64,000 nucleotides of DNA, taken from positions 62,001 to 126,000 of the forward strand of contig JACRNV010000005.1 in the NCBI GenBank assembly GCA_016214785.1. Reading direction: 5' to 3'. Below are positions 24,901 to 32,258 of this stretch, in pieces (the first letter of the stretch is position 1; each line of letters starts with the position of its first letter). Source of the DNA: Methanobacteriota archaeon (GTDB lineage Archaea > Thermoplasmatota > Thermoplasmata > SG8-5 > JACRNV01). The notes below the pieces were generated by a model. That model was given only the letters and a program-made list of their open reading frames with translations. It had not been told where the DNA came from and searched no databases. A program made the translations under genes and the position numbers.

Positions 24901-25736
24901 TGGACTTCGACTTCGCCGCGGACATCGCGAACGCCAGCATCGCCATCTTCGAGCACAGGACGTCCTCCGAGGGAAAATATTACAACATCATCCCGGACCC
25001 GATGGTGTCCGCGGCAATGACCAAGGCAAGGCTTAACATCACGTACATCGAGAGCGACGTCCCTGCCGGCGTTCCGGAGGAGGACATGCTCATCAACGTA
25101 TACGACCCCTATCTAGGCGGATACCAGGCCCTGACGCCCGGCGGGTGCGACGCGCCGAAGGATGTCGTCTGGGGGGACACCGAGCACTTCAGCCGGTTCC
25201 TCGTCAACAGGGTCCCGGTGAGGTTCAAGATACCCGTCGTCGCGGGCTGGAACCTCGTCTCTGTCCCACTTCAGATGAACGCGACCTCCCTCCCCACCGC
25301 GCTGCTCGACAGCGACGGCGATACGCTGTGGGACCGGATACAGTGGTACGACCCCCTCGACCCTGCCAACAGATGGAAGCAGTATTACACGGGCTGGGCC
25401 TCGCCGCTCAACGACCTCGGGGCGGTGAACCATACGATGGGCGTCTGGATTTATGTGACTGCTGCCGGCGACGGCTTCGTCAACGTCGGCGGCCTCATTC
25501 CGAACTCCACATCGATGCCGCTCCGCGCGGGCTGGAACCTCGTGGGCTATCCGACACTGAACGCGACCGTCGCTGCCGCCGACGCCTTCTGGGGAACGGG
25601 TGCGACAATGATAGAGGTCTTCGATCCTTCGGCCCCGTACCGGACAAAGGTCGTGGGCCCGACGTACATCATGAAACCCGGCGAAGGATACTGGGTCTAT
25701 GTGCCGGCCCCCTCGACCTGGACGGTCGATTGGTAG
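18996..25736 (+). CDS. Giant secreted surface protein: NosD beta-helices, FG-GAP propeller, Ig-like repeats
   Basis: A 2246-residue protein with a signal peptide (hydrophobic VSVGLVVLLSAMVVGSW). Order: NosD/PbH1 right-handed beta-helix (about 48-430, repeated NNTASSNN units, closing with ADGIGDTPFIIDADSRDNYPLM); FG-GAP/VCBS-type propeller repeats (about 440-815, GIGDLDGDGFAEVLF); three Ig-like repeats (about 870-1185, each with SSAVDAS or similar and an SxGAW block); a DUF11 segment (about 1188-1300); a second NosD helix (about 1316-1625) duplicating the first; a CARDB-like part; and a C-terminal region with two GWNLV motifs. N-glycosylation sequons are very frequent. No C-terminal anchor or PGF-CTERM was seen. 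Probably a cell-surface adhesin or carbohydrate-binding protein. Confidence 0.85.
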   Translation: MRAVLGKWAAVSVGLVVLLSAMVVGSWQTNGTASRPAVPLNYTAHAPIRINSDAEFATKAASEGWNGSGAQGDPYIIESYDINGTSYGYCIYIGNTTDYFVVSNSYLHEASGVSSYPYYCEAGLILYNVQNGTIANNNASSNNGYGIFLNFYSNYNTIVNNTASSNNGYGGIFLNFVSNYNTIANNTASSNNGWGIFLDSSSSNAVANNTASSNNLGGIFISYSSSNAIANNTMADDGIFIRGDLLEHWNTHTIDTSNTVNGKPVQYWENQTSGSVPTGAGQVILANCTNVVVENHNVSKGTVGIELGFSTSNIITNNTAFSNDEDGIYVCNSSSNTIVNNTASSNNQYGIYLDGTSSNTIYHNNIIDNFIQAFDNGMNSWDNGYPSGGNFWSNYTGVDVMSGPNQNVPGADGIGDTPFIIDADSRDNYPLMAPFNGSVLAPPAWNWSVPVDYTSNGPGIGDLDGDGFAEVLFCSNCGVHCLDRYGSWLWNYNGTADFRESLPVVANLYQDGSAEVLVGSLNGSLYCFDSLGNLAWSSDYIGEWLTSAPGVADIDANGALEIIMASDNGTYCLDAFGNLTWSVPYNVSFATSPSNTPAIDDLDGDGLMEIVYATSNNYISCINCTGNEMWGVYCGDPYSANSSPASPAVADINADGLKEILVNCEDFLVCYDKNGSELWRFNCSVSTTSSSDTGPTVADLDLDGNYEILFGIPEGHFYCINHTGQLLWEKNYTVYSWSPGVGDFSGSPDLEVLVSFDGIRCLDKDGNELWYNNTDWVLGAVSGDIDRDGGVELLVRFQGNMTCIKTPGASPDGYLEWPFFKNGLTHPGRYSNITSQSQNDLSIVPTDISFSIPAPHKWDEVTITATIRSNVPVTNLPPSSAVDASAPYWKASSPITINATASDPDGNVSSVDLWFRWSSNNASWGAWTLFGNDTAFPWSWSFNFTSGQGFYQFYSIAEDNLGATESAPGAPDALCGYDSTPGSQTLSAGPGFWKGANITVNASASDAVSGVASVELWYRYSANNATWGSWALVGADSAPPYQWNLTLGFGYYQFYTRVRDLAGNYEPVPGGPELWIGIDTAFPVSAVDAISPYVQPNAPIIVTATASDTGASGLAGVEMWYRNSTDNSTWGAWSLFGTDSAAPYSWSFTFPAGAAYYEFYSRARDNAGNYEPAPGSADTRCYYNPPAPSITVSKIVDKATANPGDNLTYTIYFDNTGGAIASDVFVNDTLPAGVTYISDTSASLPEFSSRVINGAECYFSFVNVAPGAHSFTLMASINSTVANGTNLTNYVSCEYYPSGTLTEAWASTTIGGVLVPRPPIRINSNSDFDAAHGVSSGNGSQANPYIIENWDINGGGYGYCVYVGNTTMYFTVRNCYLHNASGVSLWPYYYGQGIILYNIQNGTINNNNASSNANIGIHLDHSDGNTISNNNATLNGGYDWGGILLYMSNGTTVTGNSVCSNTGPCSSGINVTYSNNNIIAYNRASSNAGLEGRGIILLGSDNNTVANNTLSLNVYGCWLIYGCDSNTLRNNSLSQNTYGCSIIAGTVNVLYYNNFINNTYQQAFDTGNSNYWNASYPTGGNYWSNYTGVDVMSGPNQDIPGADGIGDTPFIIDADSQDMYPLMSPINLSAGSDYSICSTPTNPVPFSSPGPVVLAANGSNCTVSFYLDSVSETNLIYREYGVFVPAGGWANVSAGWFVTSDGNHTIIVNITDSDPAEADLSNNQASKDVYVTPPCGKLKVKASSDKQKYVSGVDTHADIIVKVTYLGQLVGGANVSAWTLSPNGTNSSVAMAEASPGIWVGAYPFTNESVPGTYRIKAVATKAGFIDGANDDSKDKFFLDSPNAVQSVTVTPPISQSADTLLIEVSGNGSVNKAVLRGAVINCSYSLPLFDDGTHGDALPSDGIFSNQIDASLLRSSDYVVDAVTADGAFPAKGSFAVVPPDLLMRDVIGFSSSGGSALLCSGTTNITMDFDFAADIANASIAIFEHRTSSEGKYYNIIPDPMVSAAMTKARLNITYIESDVPAGVPEEDMLINVYDPYLGGYQALTPGGCDAPKDVVWGDTEHFSRFLVNRVPVRFKIPVVAGWNLVSVPLQMNATSLPTALLDSDGDTLWDRIQWYDPLDPANRWKQYYTGWASPLNDLGAVNHTMGVWIYVTAAGDGFVNVGGLIPNSTSMPLRAGWNLVGYPTLNATVAAADAFWGTGATMIEVFDPSAPYRTKVVGPTYIMKPGEGYWVYVPAPSTWTVDW

Positions 25737-25774
25737 TCAAAAGGCCCATTAACCACCACGCCCATTCCTATGGC

Positions 25775-26557
25775 GTGACACTGCTCACCTTCATCGGCAC
25801 CGGGGGCGGCCGCTACGCGACCATCTTCCAGCCCAGGGGCACGGGCGGCCTCTACCTCGAGGACGGCACCCGCATCCACATAGACCCCGGCCCGGGGGCG
25901 CTCGTCGCGATGAGGCGCCTGGAGCTCGACCCGTCGCTGACGGACGCCATAGTCGTCACCCACGGGCACCCCGACCACTACGGGGACGCGGAAGTGCTGA
26001 TAGAGGCCATGACGCGCGGGGGGAAGATAAGGCGCGGGGCGCTCGTCGGCTCTGGCTCGGTCCTCAGGGGAGGCGACGGGCACTGGCCGGTCCTGACGAA
26101 GTACCACTCGGAGATGCCGGAGAAGGTCGTGTGCGCCATCCCCGGCGAGCACATCGACATACGGGGCGTCGGCCTGGACGCCGTGGGCACGCGCCACACG
26201 GACCCCAGCTCCATAGGCTTCCGCTTCTCGACGAGGGAGGGGGTCATATCCTATGTCGGGGACTCGGAGCTCGACCCCGACGTCGTCAAAGGCTTCTCGG
26301 GCTGCAGGCTCCTGATAGTCTCGGCCACGAGGCCGCTGAACGCGCGCATCGCCGGCCACCTGAGCACCGAGGACGTGGCAGACTTCACCGCGGCCGTGAA
26401 GCCGGAGATGACGGTCATGACCCATTTCGGGATGAAGGTCATCGAGGCCGGCCCGGAGACGCAGGCCCGGTGGGTCGAGGAGCGGACTGGCATCCCCACC
26501 CTGGCGGCCCGGGACGGCATGAGGGTCCAGCTCGGCAAGGGCATATCGAGCATATAG
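25775..26557 (+). CDS. Metallo-beta-lactamase-fold hydrolase (RNase Z-like)
   Basis: A 260-residue MBL-fold protein. The metal ligands are visible: VVTHGHPDHYGDAE (HxHxDH), the His in GTRHTDPSSIGFR, the Asp in YVGDSEL, and the His in VMTHFGMKV. This arrangement resembles RNase Z and related phosphodiesterases, but the substrate is not evident. The track ORF from 25145 runs out of frame through the surface protein, and the GTG at 25775 gives the normal N-terminal strand (LLTFIGTGGG). It starts 38 bp after the surface-protein stop on the same strand. Confidence 0.85.
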   Translation: MTLLTFIGTGGGRYATIFQPRGTGGLYLEDGTRIHIDPGPGALVAMRRLELDPSLTDAIVVTHGHPDHYGDAEVLIEAMTRGGKIRRGALVGSGSVLRGGDGHWPVLTKYHSEMPEKVVCAIPGEHIDIRGVGLDAVGTRHTDPSSIGFRFSTREGVISYVGDSELDPDVVKGFSGCRLLIVSATRPLNARIAGHLSTEDVADFTAAVKPEMTVMTHFGMKVIEAGPETQARWVEERTGIPTLAARDGMRVQLGKGISSI

Positions 26558-26611
26558 TGCGCGTCTCTCGCCATTTCACTCTCGCAACCCTGCCACTCAA
26601 GTGACGCGCAC
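26557..26611 (+). terminator. Inverted repeat downstream of the MBL gene
   Basis: GTGCGCGTC beginning at the stop codon is inverted as GACGCGCAC at 26603-26611. TCACT / AGTGA pair inside. Its position right at the gene end suggests a terminator or mRNA 3' stabiliser. No T-run follows. Confidence 0.35.
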
Positions 26612-26677
26612 GCCGGAAAGGTGGACGGCCCACCCTCTGATGGTCCTATCGACTCCCTTTAAAATGGCAATTCAGGC

Positions 26678-26923
26678 CTATTTCCCAGGTATCGGCAACC
26701 CCTCGGCGCCATCCATGGCTGAGCCCCCCTCGTACGCGTCGCAGAGCTCGGAGAGGAACTCCTCGTAGGTCTTCCTGAACTTGAGCCTCCACAGGCGGTC
26801 GCGCAGCGCCGGCGATATCTGGATGCACGTCTTCCTCCCCGCCGGCGGCTGGACGGGCTGGACCGGCGCATCCGGGGGCTCGGCGGTCCGCGTCGCCCGG
26901 GCCTTGGCCTTCCTCTTTGGCAT
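26678..26923 (-). CDS. Small ribbon-helix-helix-like protein
   Basis: An 81-residue protein starting at the ATG at 26923 with AGGTGA as ribosome binding site; the upstream hydrophobic extension in the track comes from AT-rich noncoding sequence. A basic, Pro-rich N-terminus (PKRKAKARATR) leads to TCIQISPALRDRLWRLKFRKTYEEFLSELCDAY, a strand-helix-helix pattern typical of CopG/RHH DNA-binding proteins and antitoxins. It is divergent from the serine recombinase across the AT-rich spacer, so it may regulate that gene. No toxin gene adjoins it. Confidence 0.65.
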   Translation of the reverse strand: MPKRKAKARATRTAEPPDAPVQPVQPPAGRKTCIQISPALRDRLWRLKFRKTYEEFLSELCDAYEGGSAMDGAEGLPIPGK

Positions 26924-27220
26924 GAAAGTCACCTGTGGAACCGCATGGATACATAGTATAAATAACTTTGTTGAAAAAAATGATATGAATAAATTAAATG
27001 AAGAAATAAATTTCAATAAATATATTGATGAAATAGATACAAATATTAAAAATAAAAGCAATAATGCAATTGATGTCATTTATGTCAATATTCATTATCA
27101 ATATATTTAATTCATTTTCATATAATTACGATAAATAAGATTATTTTATCATATTAATGTTAATATACGGCTCTGAAAAAAGATACATTTAAATATAACC
27201 TACAATGATATCGTAAGATG
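26924..27220. other. AT-rich intergenic spacer between RHH and recombinase genes
   Basis: About 300 bp with few G or C bases in a GC-rich chromosome. It holds several TATA-like blocks (for example catttaaatataac near 27186-27199) but no supported ORF; short ORFs here use AT-biased codons at random. TTATCATATTA at 27146-27156 recurs at 28038-28048, on the other side of the recombinase gene. The stretch probably contains the promoters of both divergent genes and could be part of a mobile-element boundary. Confidence 0.5.
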
Positions 27221-27269
27221 ACCTTATGCTAACGGGGTAGATAGTATATCATCCCCTTTTGCATAAGAT
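27221..27269. promoter_or_regulatory. Imperfect dyad upstream of the serine recombinase
   Basis: CTTATGC (27223-27229) is inverted as GCATAAG (27261-27267). Inside, GGGG..GAT (27234-27242) is inverted as ATC..CCCC, around a central AGTAT. A nested dyad directly before a serine recombinase start could be its crossover or binding site, or an autoregulatory operator. Confidence 0.45.
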
Positions 27270-27279
27270 GGTGGTCGAA

Positions 27280-28002
27280 ATGATACGTGTCGTCGTCTAT
27301 GCCAGGGTTTCCACGAAGGAGCAGGAGAAGGAGGACACCGTCGAGACGCAGATCGACAAGCTGACCCCGCTCATCCTCCAGTCCGGCGACAGGGAGATAG
27401 TGCGCATCGTCAAGGACGAGGACGTCTCCGGCGACACTGAGCCCGAGCAGCGCAAGCACTTCCCCGTCGTGCTGGACATGGCGGAGAAGGGGGACTTCGA
27501 CGAGCTTTGGCTGGCTTCGAGGGACCGCCTGGCCAGGGACGTGGACATCGCTGGGTACATCCGTACGGTGCTAAGAAGGCACGGCGTGAAGATAGTCGCC
27601 CTGGACGACAGCGACGAGAAGACCTTCGACAGGTTCAAGGATGTCCTTGGGGAGATGGAGCTGGAGAAGTACAGGGCCAAGCGCCTCGACGGGATAAACC
27701 GCGCCATCAAGGAGCACAGGATACTCCAGCGCCCCCCGTTCGGCTACATGGTCCAGGAGAAGAAGATGGTCGTCGACGAGAGGCACAGGGGCATCATCGT
27801 CGCGCTCTACCGGGACTTCAAGCTGCCGGCGATGTCCCTGCGCAAGCTGTCCCAGAAGTACAACCTCCCGCCGTCGCTGATACAGAGGATAAGGTCGAAT
27901 ACGATATATATCACCGGAGAGGTCCGGTGGCAGGGGCGCGTCATCTACCACGTCGAGCCCATAGTCAAGGAGGAGGAAGTGGTAAAATCGCAGAAAACAT
28001 GA
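27280..28002 (+). CDS. Serine recombinase (resolvase/invertase family)
   Basis: A 240-residue protein. The N-terminal catalytic domain has VVVYARVSTKEQ with the nucleophilic Ser and LWLASRDRLARD with the conserved arginines. From about residue 135 a short recombinase/DNA-binding part follows (RPPFGYMVQEKKMVVDERHRGIIVALYRDF and a helix-turn-helix-like SLRKLSQKYNLPPSLIQRI). It cuts and rejoins DNA at a specific site through a covalent serine intermediate. The track opens at a TTG at 27259; the ATG at 27280 begins at the family's first strand. AT-rich sequence flanks both sides. No transposase partner such as TnpB is present, so IS607-type is unlikely. Confidence 0.85.
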   Translation: MIRVVVYARVSTKEQEKEDTVETQIDKLTPLILQSGDREIVRIVKDEDVSGDTEPEQRKHFPVVLDMAEKGDFDELWLASRDRLARDVDIAGYIRTVLRRHGVKIVALDDSDEKTFDRFKDVLGEMELEKYRAKRLDGINRAIKEHRILQRPPFGYMVQEKKMVVDERHRGIIVALYRDFKLPAMSLRKLSQKYNLPPSLIQRIRSNTIYITGEVRWQGRVIYHVEPIVKEEEVVKSQKT

Positions 28003-28090
28003 TTTATTTATACCTAATATCGTAATAATTGCATATCTTATCATATTATTTGAGAAAAGAGCCCTCAACCTCTATTTATCTAGGGTTTCA

Positions 28091-29716
28091 TTGCGGAACG
28101 TGAGCTACCACCGCCAGGTAATAGAGGAAATCCTCTCAGGGCGCGTCAGGACGCGTTCGGAGCTCGAGAGATTGAAGATAGAGCTATGCAAGGGCTCGGG
28201 GCTCTCCCACATCCCCACGAACGCGGAAATCCTCGAGAAGGCCACCCCGGAGGAGCGGGCGCGCCTGCTCCCCTTTCTCAGGATCAAGCCGATGCGCACC
28301 CTCAGCGGCGTGGCCGTCGTGGCCACCATGACCTCCCCGGCGGACTGCCCGCACGGGAAGTGCTCGTACTGCCCCGGGGGGGTGCCGTCCAATACGCCCC
28401 AGTCCTACACCGGCAGGGAGCCCGCGGCGCTACGGGCGTCGCACAACGCCTACGATCCCTACCGCCAGACGAAAGCCAGGCTCGAGCAGCTCGCGGCCAT
28501 CGGCCACCCGACGGACAAGGTGGACCTCATAATCATGGGCGGCACTTTCACGTCCCGCACGGCCGAATACAGGGAGGGGTTCGTGAAGGGCTGCCTCGAC
28601 GCGATGAACGGCGCAATCTCCGACGACTTGGAAAGCGCGAAGACCCTCAATGAGAGCGCCCCCAGCCGGTGCATCGGCCTCACCATCGAGACGCGCCCGG
28701 ACAGGTTCTCCCCGGCCGAGGCCGTGGACTCCCTGCGCGTCGGTGCCACGCGCCTGGAGTTCGGCGTGCAGACGCTCAATGATTCGACCCTGAAGGCCGT
28801 CGAGAGGGGACACGGCGTCAAGGAGACCACGGAGGCGACCAAAACGGCCAAGGACGCGGGGCTCAAGGTCGGGTACCACATGATGCCCGGGCTGCCCGGC
28901 GAGACGAGGGACAGCGACCTGGCGACGTTCCGCACACTGTTTTCGGACGAGAGGTTCATGCCCGACATGCTGAAGATATACCCCACCCTCGTGATGCCAG
29001 GGACCAAGCTCCACGCGGCCTGGGAAAGAGGGGAATACAAGCCGTATAGCGTCGAGGAAGTCGTCGAGCTGCTGGCAGATTTCAAAGCCCACGTCCCGCC
29101 GTGGTTGCGCATCCAGCGCATCCAGCGCGACATACCCGCGCAGCTCATCGCCGACGGCGTGAGGAAGAGCCACGTGCGCGTCCTGGTGAGGGAAGAACTT
29201 CGACGGCGCGGGGGGCGCTGCAGGTGCATCAGGTGCCGGGAGGTCGGCCACGCCCTTGCCGTCGAGGGCGAGCCAGACGCCGGGGACGCCGTCCTGAACA
29301 CCATCGAATACAAAGCCTCCGGCGGGAGGGAGGTATTCATCTCCTTCGACGAGCCGGGGAGGGGCGCGCTCGTCGCATACCTGCGGCTCAGGCTGACGAC
29401 CGAAGGCGCGCATGCGGCCGCGCTGGGGGGCCAGCGCAGAAACAGCAGTGACGCGCTCGGAAGCTCGGCCGCGGCAGAGCCGCTCGGGATAGTGCGCGAG
29501 GTGAAGGTCTTCGGGCAGATGCTGCCCATCTCCTCCGAGCCGAAAAGCGAGTGGCAGCACAGGGGTCTGGGGGGCCGTTTGCTGGCCGAGGCGGAGGAGA
29601 TTTCCCGGGCCGCGGGAGCGCGGCGGATGCTGGTCACCAGCGGGGTGGGCGCGAGGGGCTACTACCGACGGCTGGGCTACGCCCTTTCGGGGGAGCACAT
29701 GGGGAAGCGGCTGTGA
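28091..29716 (+). CDS. elp3: tRNA uridine(34) acetyltransferase Elp3
   Basis: A 541-residue Elp3. The N-terminal radical SAM domain carries CPHGKCSYCPGG (4Fe-4S Cys residues), IIMGGTFTSR and LEFGVQTLNDSTLKAVERGH. A CRCIRCREVGH zinc-like motif follows at about 380, then a C-terminal GNAT domain (HRGLGGRLLAEAEEISRAAGARRMLVTSGVGARGYYRRLGY). It installs carboxymethyl-type modification on wobble uridine of tRNA, as a single protein in archaea. A low-complexity insert (HAAALGGQRRNSSDALGSSAAAE) interrupts the GNAT region. The start may be the TTG at 28091 or the GTG at 28100, which fits a TATA-like block near 28075 better. Confidence 0.93.
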   Translation: MRNVSYHRQVIEEILSGRVRTRSELERLKIELCKGSGLSHIPTNAEILEKATPEERARLLPFLRIKPMRTLSGVAVVATMTSPADCPHGKCSYCPGGVPSNTPQSYTGREPAALRASHNAYDPYRQTKARLEQLAAIGHPTDKVDLIIMGGTFTSRTAEYREGFVKGCLDAMNGAISDDLESAKTLNESAPSRCIGLTIETRPDRFSPAEAVDSLRVGATRLEFGVQTLNDSTLKAVERGHGVKETTEATKTAKDAGLKVGYHMMPGLPGETRDSDLATFRTLFSDERFMPDMLKIYPTLVMPGTKLHAAWERGEYKPYSVEEVVELLADFKAHVPPWLRIQRIQRDIPAQLIADGVRKSHVRVLVREELRRRGGRCRCIRCREVGHALAVEGEPDAGDAVLNTIEYKASGGREVFISFDEPGRGALVAYLRLRLTTEGAHAAALGGQRRNSSDALGSSAAAEPLGIVREVKVFGQMLPISSEPKSEWQHRGLGGRLLAEAEEISRAAGARRMLVTSGVGARGYYRRLGYALSGEHMGKRL

Positions 29717-29825
29717 GAGATAATAATTTAAAAAATAGATAAATATAATATTAATTGATTAAATTATAATTATAATATTATTAATATATTATTATTTTTA
29801 TATTAATTAACATTTTTATTATAGC
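29717..29825. other. Almost pure A/T tract downstream of elp3
   Basis: About 105 bp with only a handful of G or C, made of short TAATATTA-type words in both orientations, bounded by GC-rich coding sequence. No ORF is supported. It could act as a transcription-stop and strand-opening region, or simply be relaxed sequence. Confidence 0.5.
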
Positions 29826-29860
29826 GCCCTGTCGCAAATGGCAGGGCACGTTTTATATAT
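29826..29860 (+). promoter_or_regulatory. Hairpin and TATA box upstream of the double-GNAT gene
   Basis: GCCCTGTC-GCAAAT-GGCAGGGC (29826-29847) forms an 8-bp stem with one G-U pair. It is followed at once by ttttatatat (29851-29860), centred about 29 bp before the ATG at 29885. The dyad overlaps the BRE position, so a regulator bound there would block TFB. It may instead be the elp3 terminator. Confidence 0.5.
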
Positions 29861-29884
29861 TGCCGACGTTTATGCCCTGAACCG

Positions 29885-30823
29885 ATGGCGACTGAAATCA
29901 GAGCCTTCGAGGAATCGATGCTTGCGGCCTACGCCGACGTCTGGAACCGCTCCCGGCGGGAGGTGCCCCTCCACGTCCCGGAGACGGCCGAGACTATGAG
30001 GGTCCTGCTGGTCAAGGACCCGGACTTCGACCCCCGCGGGACCTTCGTGGCCTTCGATGGCGGCGAGGCCGTGGGCATCGGCGAGGCGTACACGCAGAAG
30101 ACGCGCCTGGCCGCCGGGAAGAGCCAGGGGTTCATCACCGTGGAGGTCGTCCCCGAGAGGAGGGGGCAGGGCATCGAGCACGAACTGGCGGGCAGAACCA
30201 TGGGTTACCTGAAGTCCAGGGGGATACGCGAGGCTATACTATGGGAGACTCTGTCGATAGAGTGGAGGGCTCGGCTGGCCGCTGACTGCGGGCTCGAGCG
30301 GTTCAGGACATACTACGAGATGCGCGCAGACCTGACTCGCCCCATACCGGACGCGCCCTTCCAGCCCGGGACCACCCTGGAATACAGGGGCTTCACCGAC
30401 GCATCCCGGGAGTTCGTCCGGGAGTGGGCCGGGACCAAGGACGCGGCCTTCGTCGACCACTTCAACTCCGTGCCCTCGGACCCGGAGACGTTCTACATCT
30501 ACAGGGAGCTGAAGGGCACCATCGGGAGGTACGCCCTCGCAAGGGACCCGGCGGGGAGGCCGACCGGCGTCTCCCTCTCAGAGGTCATAAGGGCCGAGGG
30601 GGAGACGCGCGCATGGGTGATGGTCCTCGGGACGATCCCGGAGGCGCGGAGGAAGGGGCTGGGGAGGGCGCTCCTCGCGGACGCGCTGAAATGGGCCAGG
30701 TCAGAGAGGGAAACGGAGGCGTTTTTGGGCATGGACGCGCAGAACGAGAAGGCGCTGGGCCTCTACAGGAGCGTGGGGTTCGAGGTCTTCGTGGAGAACG
30801 CGACGTACCACAAGTTCCTTTAA
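29885..30823 (+). CDS. Tandem GNAT acetyltransferase
   Basis: A 312-residue protein with two GNAT domains. The first (about 1-150) has VEVVPERRGQGIEHELAGRTMGYLKSRG; the second (about 165-312) has VLGTIPEARRKGLGRALLADALKWA and ends GLYRSVGFEVFVENATYHKFL. The second has the more complete acetyl-CoA loop (R-x-x-G-x-G/A), as in MshD-like double GNATs where one half is often degenerate. The substrate is unknown. It is preceded by its own TATA box. Confidence 0.85.
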   Translation: MATEIRAFEESMLAAYADVWNRSRREVPLHVPETAETMRVLLVKDPDFDPRGTFVAFDGGEAVGIGEAYTQKTRLAAGKSQGFITVEVVPERRGQGIEHELAGRTMGYLKSRGIREAILWETLSIEWRARLAADCGLERFRTYYEMRADLTRPIPDAPFQPGTTLEYRGFTDASREFVREWAGTKDAAFVDHFNSVPSDPETFYIYRELKGTIGRYALARDPAGRPTGVSLSEVIRAEGETRAWVMVLGTIPEARRKGLGRALLADALKWARSERETEAFLGMDAQNEKALGLYRSVGFEVFVENATYHKFL

Positions 30824-30829
30824 TATATA

Positions 30830-31150
30830 TTATTCTTCTTCGGACGATTGTGGCCTGTTGCGCTCCTGTCTGTCAACCCTTTTCAATAATTGAAGGAAGA
30901 GGATAATACCAATAATTAATGCAACAATTAAATGGATGATATAAAAATACCAGGGTGGATAGAAGATGAAAGAGTAAGTGAAGACCATCGCGAGATTCAC
31001 CATAAAAAAAGCACCGAGTATGACTCTGATACTCATCCAGCTCTGCTGCGGAAAGTCCCAAGGATCGTTCGGGTCTCTAATTCCATCCGGTTCTGTCTCG
31101 CCCGCCCTAACGACATCGTCCATTTTATCTGGGGAGACAAAATCAATCAT
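30830..31150 (-). CDS. Small membrane protein, unknown function
   Basis: A 106-residue protein with a soluble acidic N-terminus (DDVVRAGETEPDGIRDPNDPWDFPQQ) and two membrane segments (VILGAFFMVNLAMVFTYSFIF; YIIHLIVALIIGIILFLQLL), then a short charged tail. GGAGG lies 9 bases before the ATG. It is more AT-rich than its neighbours. It ends 7 bp from the convergent GNAT gene. No family was recognised. Confidence 0.65.
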   Translation of the reverse strand: MIDFVSPDKMDDVVRAGETEPDGIRDPNDPWDFPQQSWMSIRVILGAFFMVNLAMVFTYSFIFYPPWYFYIIHLIVALIIGIILFLQLLKRVDRQERNRPQSSEEE

Positions 31151-31255
31151 ATCGCGTTTCCTCCAAATACGAGATTTCCTTTACTCACACCTAGACTAAC
31201 CATACATAATCACATCACGAATGTTGTATTTTAAGATGTAGCTTTCGGTGGCATT

Positions 31256-32254
31256 TCAGACAAGATAGTATTGTTCCTCGTATTTCAACAGCAATGTTGT
31301 CTCTCCTGTGCGCACCCATCCCTGTGGCTTTAGGATATCGACGGTTTTGTTCGTCGCCGGGTCGAGAATCTGCAACTCCCTCCCGCCCTCGCTGACTATG
31401 ACCGCCTCGCGCACGAGCTCGTCGCCCCCCAGCACTTTCGCTTCGATAATCTCCTTCGCGGGCAGCGAAATCTCCTCCCACGTGTCCAATGCCTTTACGC
31501 CCAGCGACTTGCGCCCCATGGTCCTGAGCTGGTAGATGCGCCCCCGATGGAGCAGGAAGCAGCCGGGCCAGTAGGCGGCGAACTTCACGACGTGGGTGAC
31601 CCTGTAGACCTCCTTGCCGTCCTTCTGTCCGAAGAGCTGCGGGCTCGCCGAGGTCGTGCCGCCGGTGGACTCCGCTATGTTCTTGGCCATCTGGCGCGCG
31701 AACTCCTTGCTGCTCAGATATATATCAATGCCACCGCGCACCTCCTCCAGCCTCGTGATGAACACGCCCTTCTCCCGCAGGTCGAACGCCTTGCGGTCGA
31801 CGAGGTCGGCGGCGCCGTCCAGCTCGGCCTGCGTCGGGTCCCTGCGGTCCGCCCGGACCTGGAGAATGGCCTCGAAGTAGCTTCCAGACTGCCTGCTGCA
31901 CCTGTCGCATACCCTGTTGCTCAGCGAGACGCGCGTCTTGGCCTCGTCGCGGCATTCCGCGCCCTCGATCCTCCTGGTGACTGTGACCCCGGCGTTCCAG
32001 TTGCGCCCGTCGGCCTGCTCCAGCCTGAGGTCCATCTTGCCGCCCTGCGGGGAGAGCTTCGATTCGACGAGATGCCAAATAGCGTCCTCCGGCGACGTCT
32101 CCTTCCACTTGCCTCCGACGACGAACGAACCGCACTTGGCGCATATCGGCAGGGAGAGCAGCGGAGGCACCGAGACGGGCTCGCGCTTATTCATCGCGCA
32201 TTCCCTGCACAGCTTGGCGCCGTCCGTCGCCTTCCCGCACTCGACGCAGAACAT
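31256..32254 (-). CDS. nmd3: NMD3-family ribosomal protein
   Basis: The archaeal homologue of NMD3, the eukaryotic 60S subunit export adaptor; in archaea it probably acts in late large-subunit maturation or quality control. The N-terminal zinc ribbons are MFCVECGKATDGAKLCREC and LPICAKCGSFVVGG, with another pair in RVCDRCSRQSG; the rest is the NMD3 beta-rich core. The start ATG at 32254 follows GGTGAT at ribosome-site spacing, in preference to the TTG at 32272. It is third in the mcm-DUF424-nmd3 transcription unit. Confidence 0.85.
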   Translation of the reverse strand: MFCVECGKATDGAKLCRECAMNKREPVSVPPLLSLPICAKCGSFVVGGKWKETSPEDAIWHLVESKLSPQGGKMDLRLEQADGRNWNAGVTVTRRIEGAECRDEAKTRVSLSNRVCDRCSRQSGSYFEAILQVRADRRDPTQAELDGAADLVDRKAFDLREKGVFITRLEEVRGGIDIYLSSKEFARQMAKNIAESTGGTTSASPQLFGQKDGKEVYRVTHVVKFAAYWPGCFLLHRGRIYQLRTMGRKSLGVKALDTWEEISLPAKEIIEAKVLGGDELVREAVIVSEGGRELQILDPATNKTVDILKPQGWVRTGETTLLLKYEEQYYLV

Positions 32255-32258
32255 CGCA

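Noticed and set aside
27280-28002. IS607-type insertion sequence
   Set aside because: The recombinase has an N-terminal catalytic domain but no N-terminal MerR-type HTH, and no TnpB gene is present.
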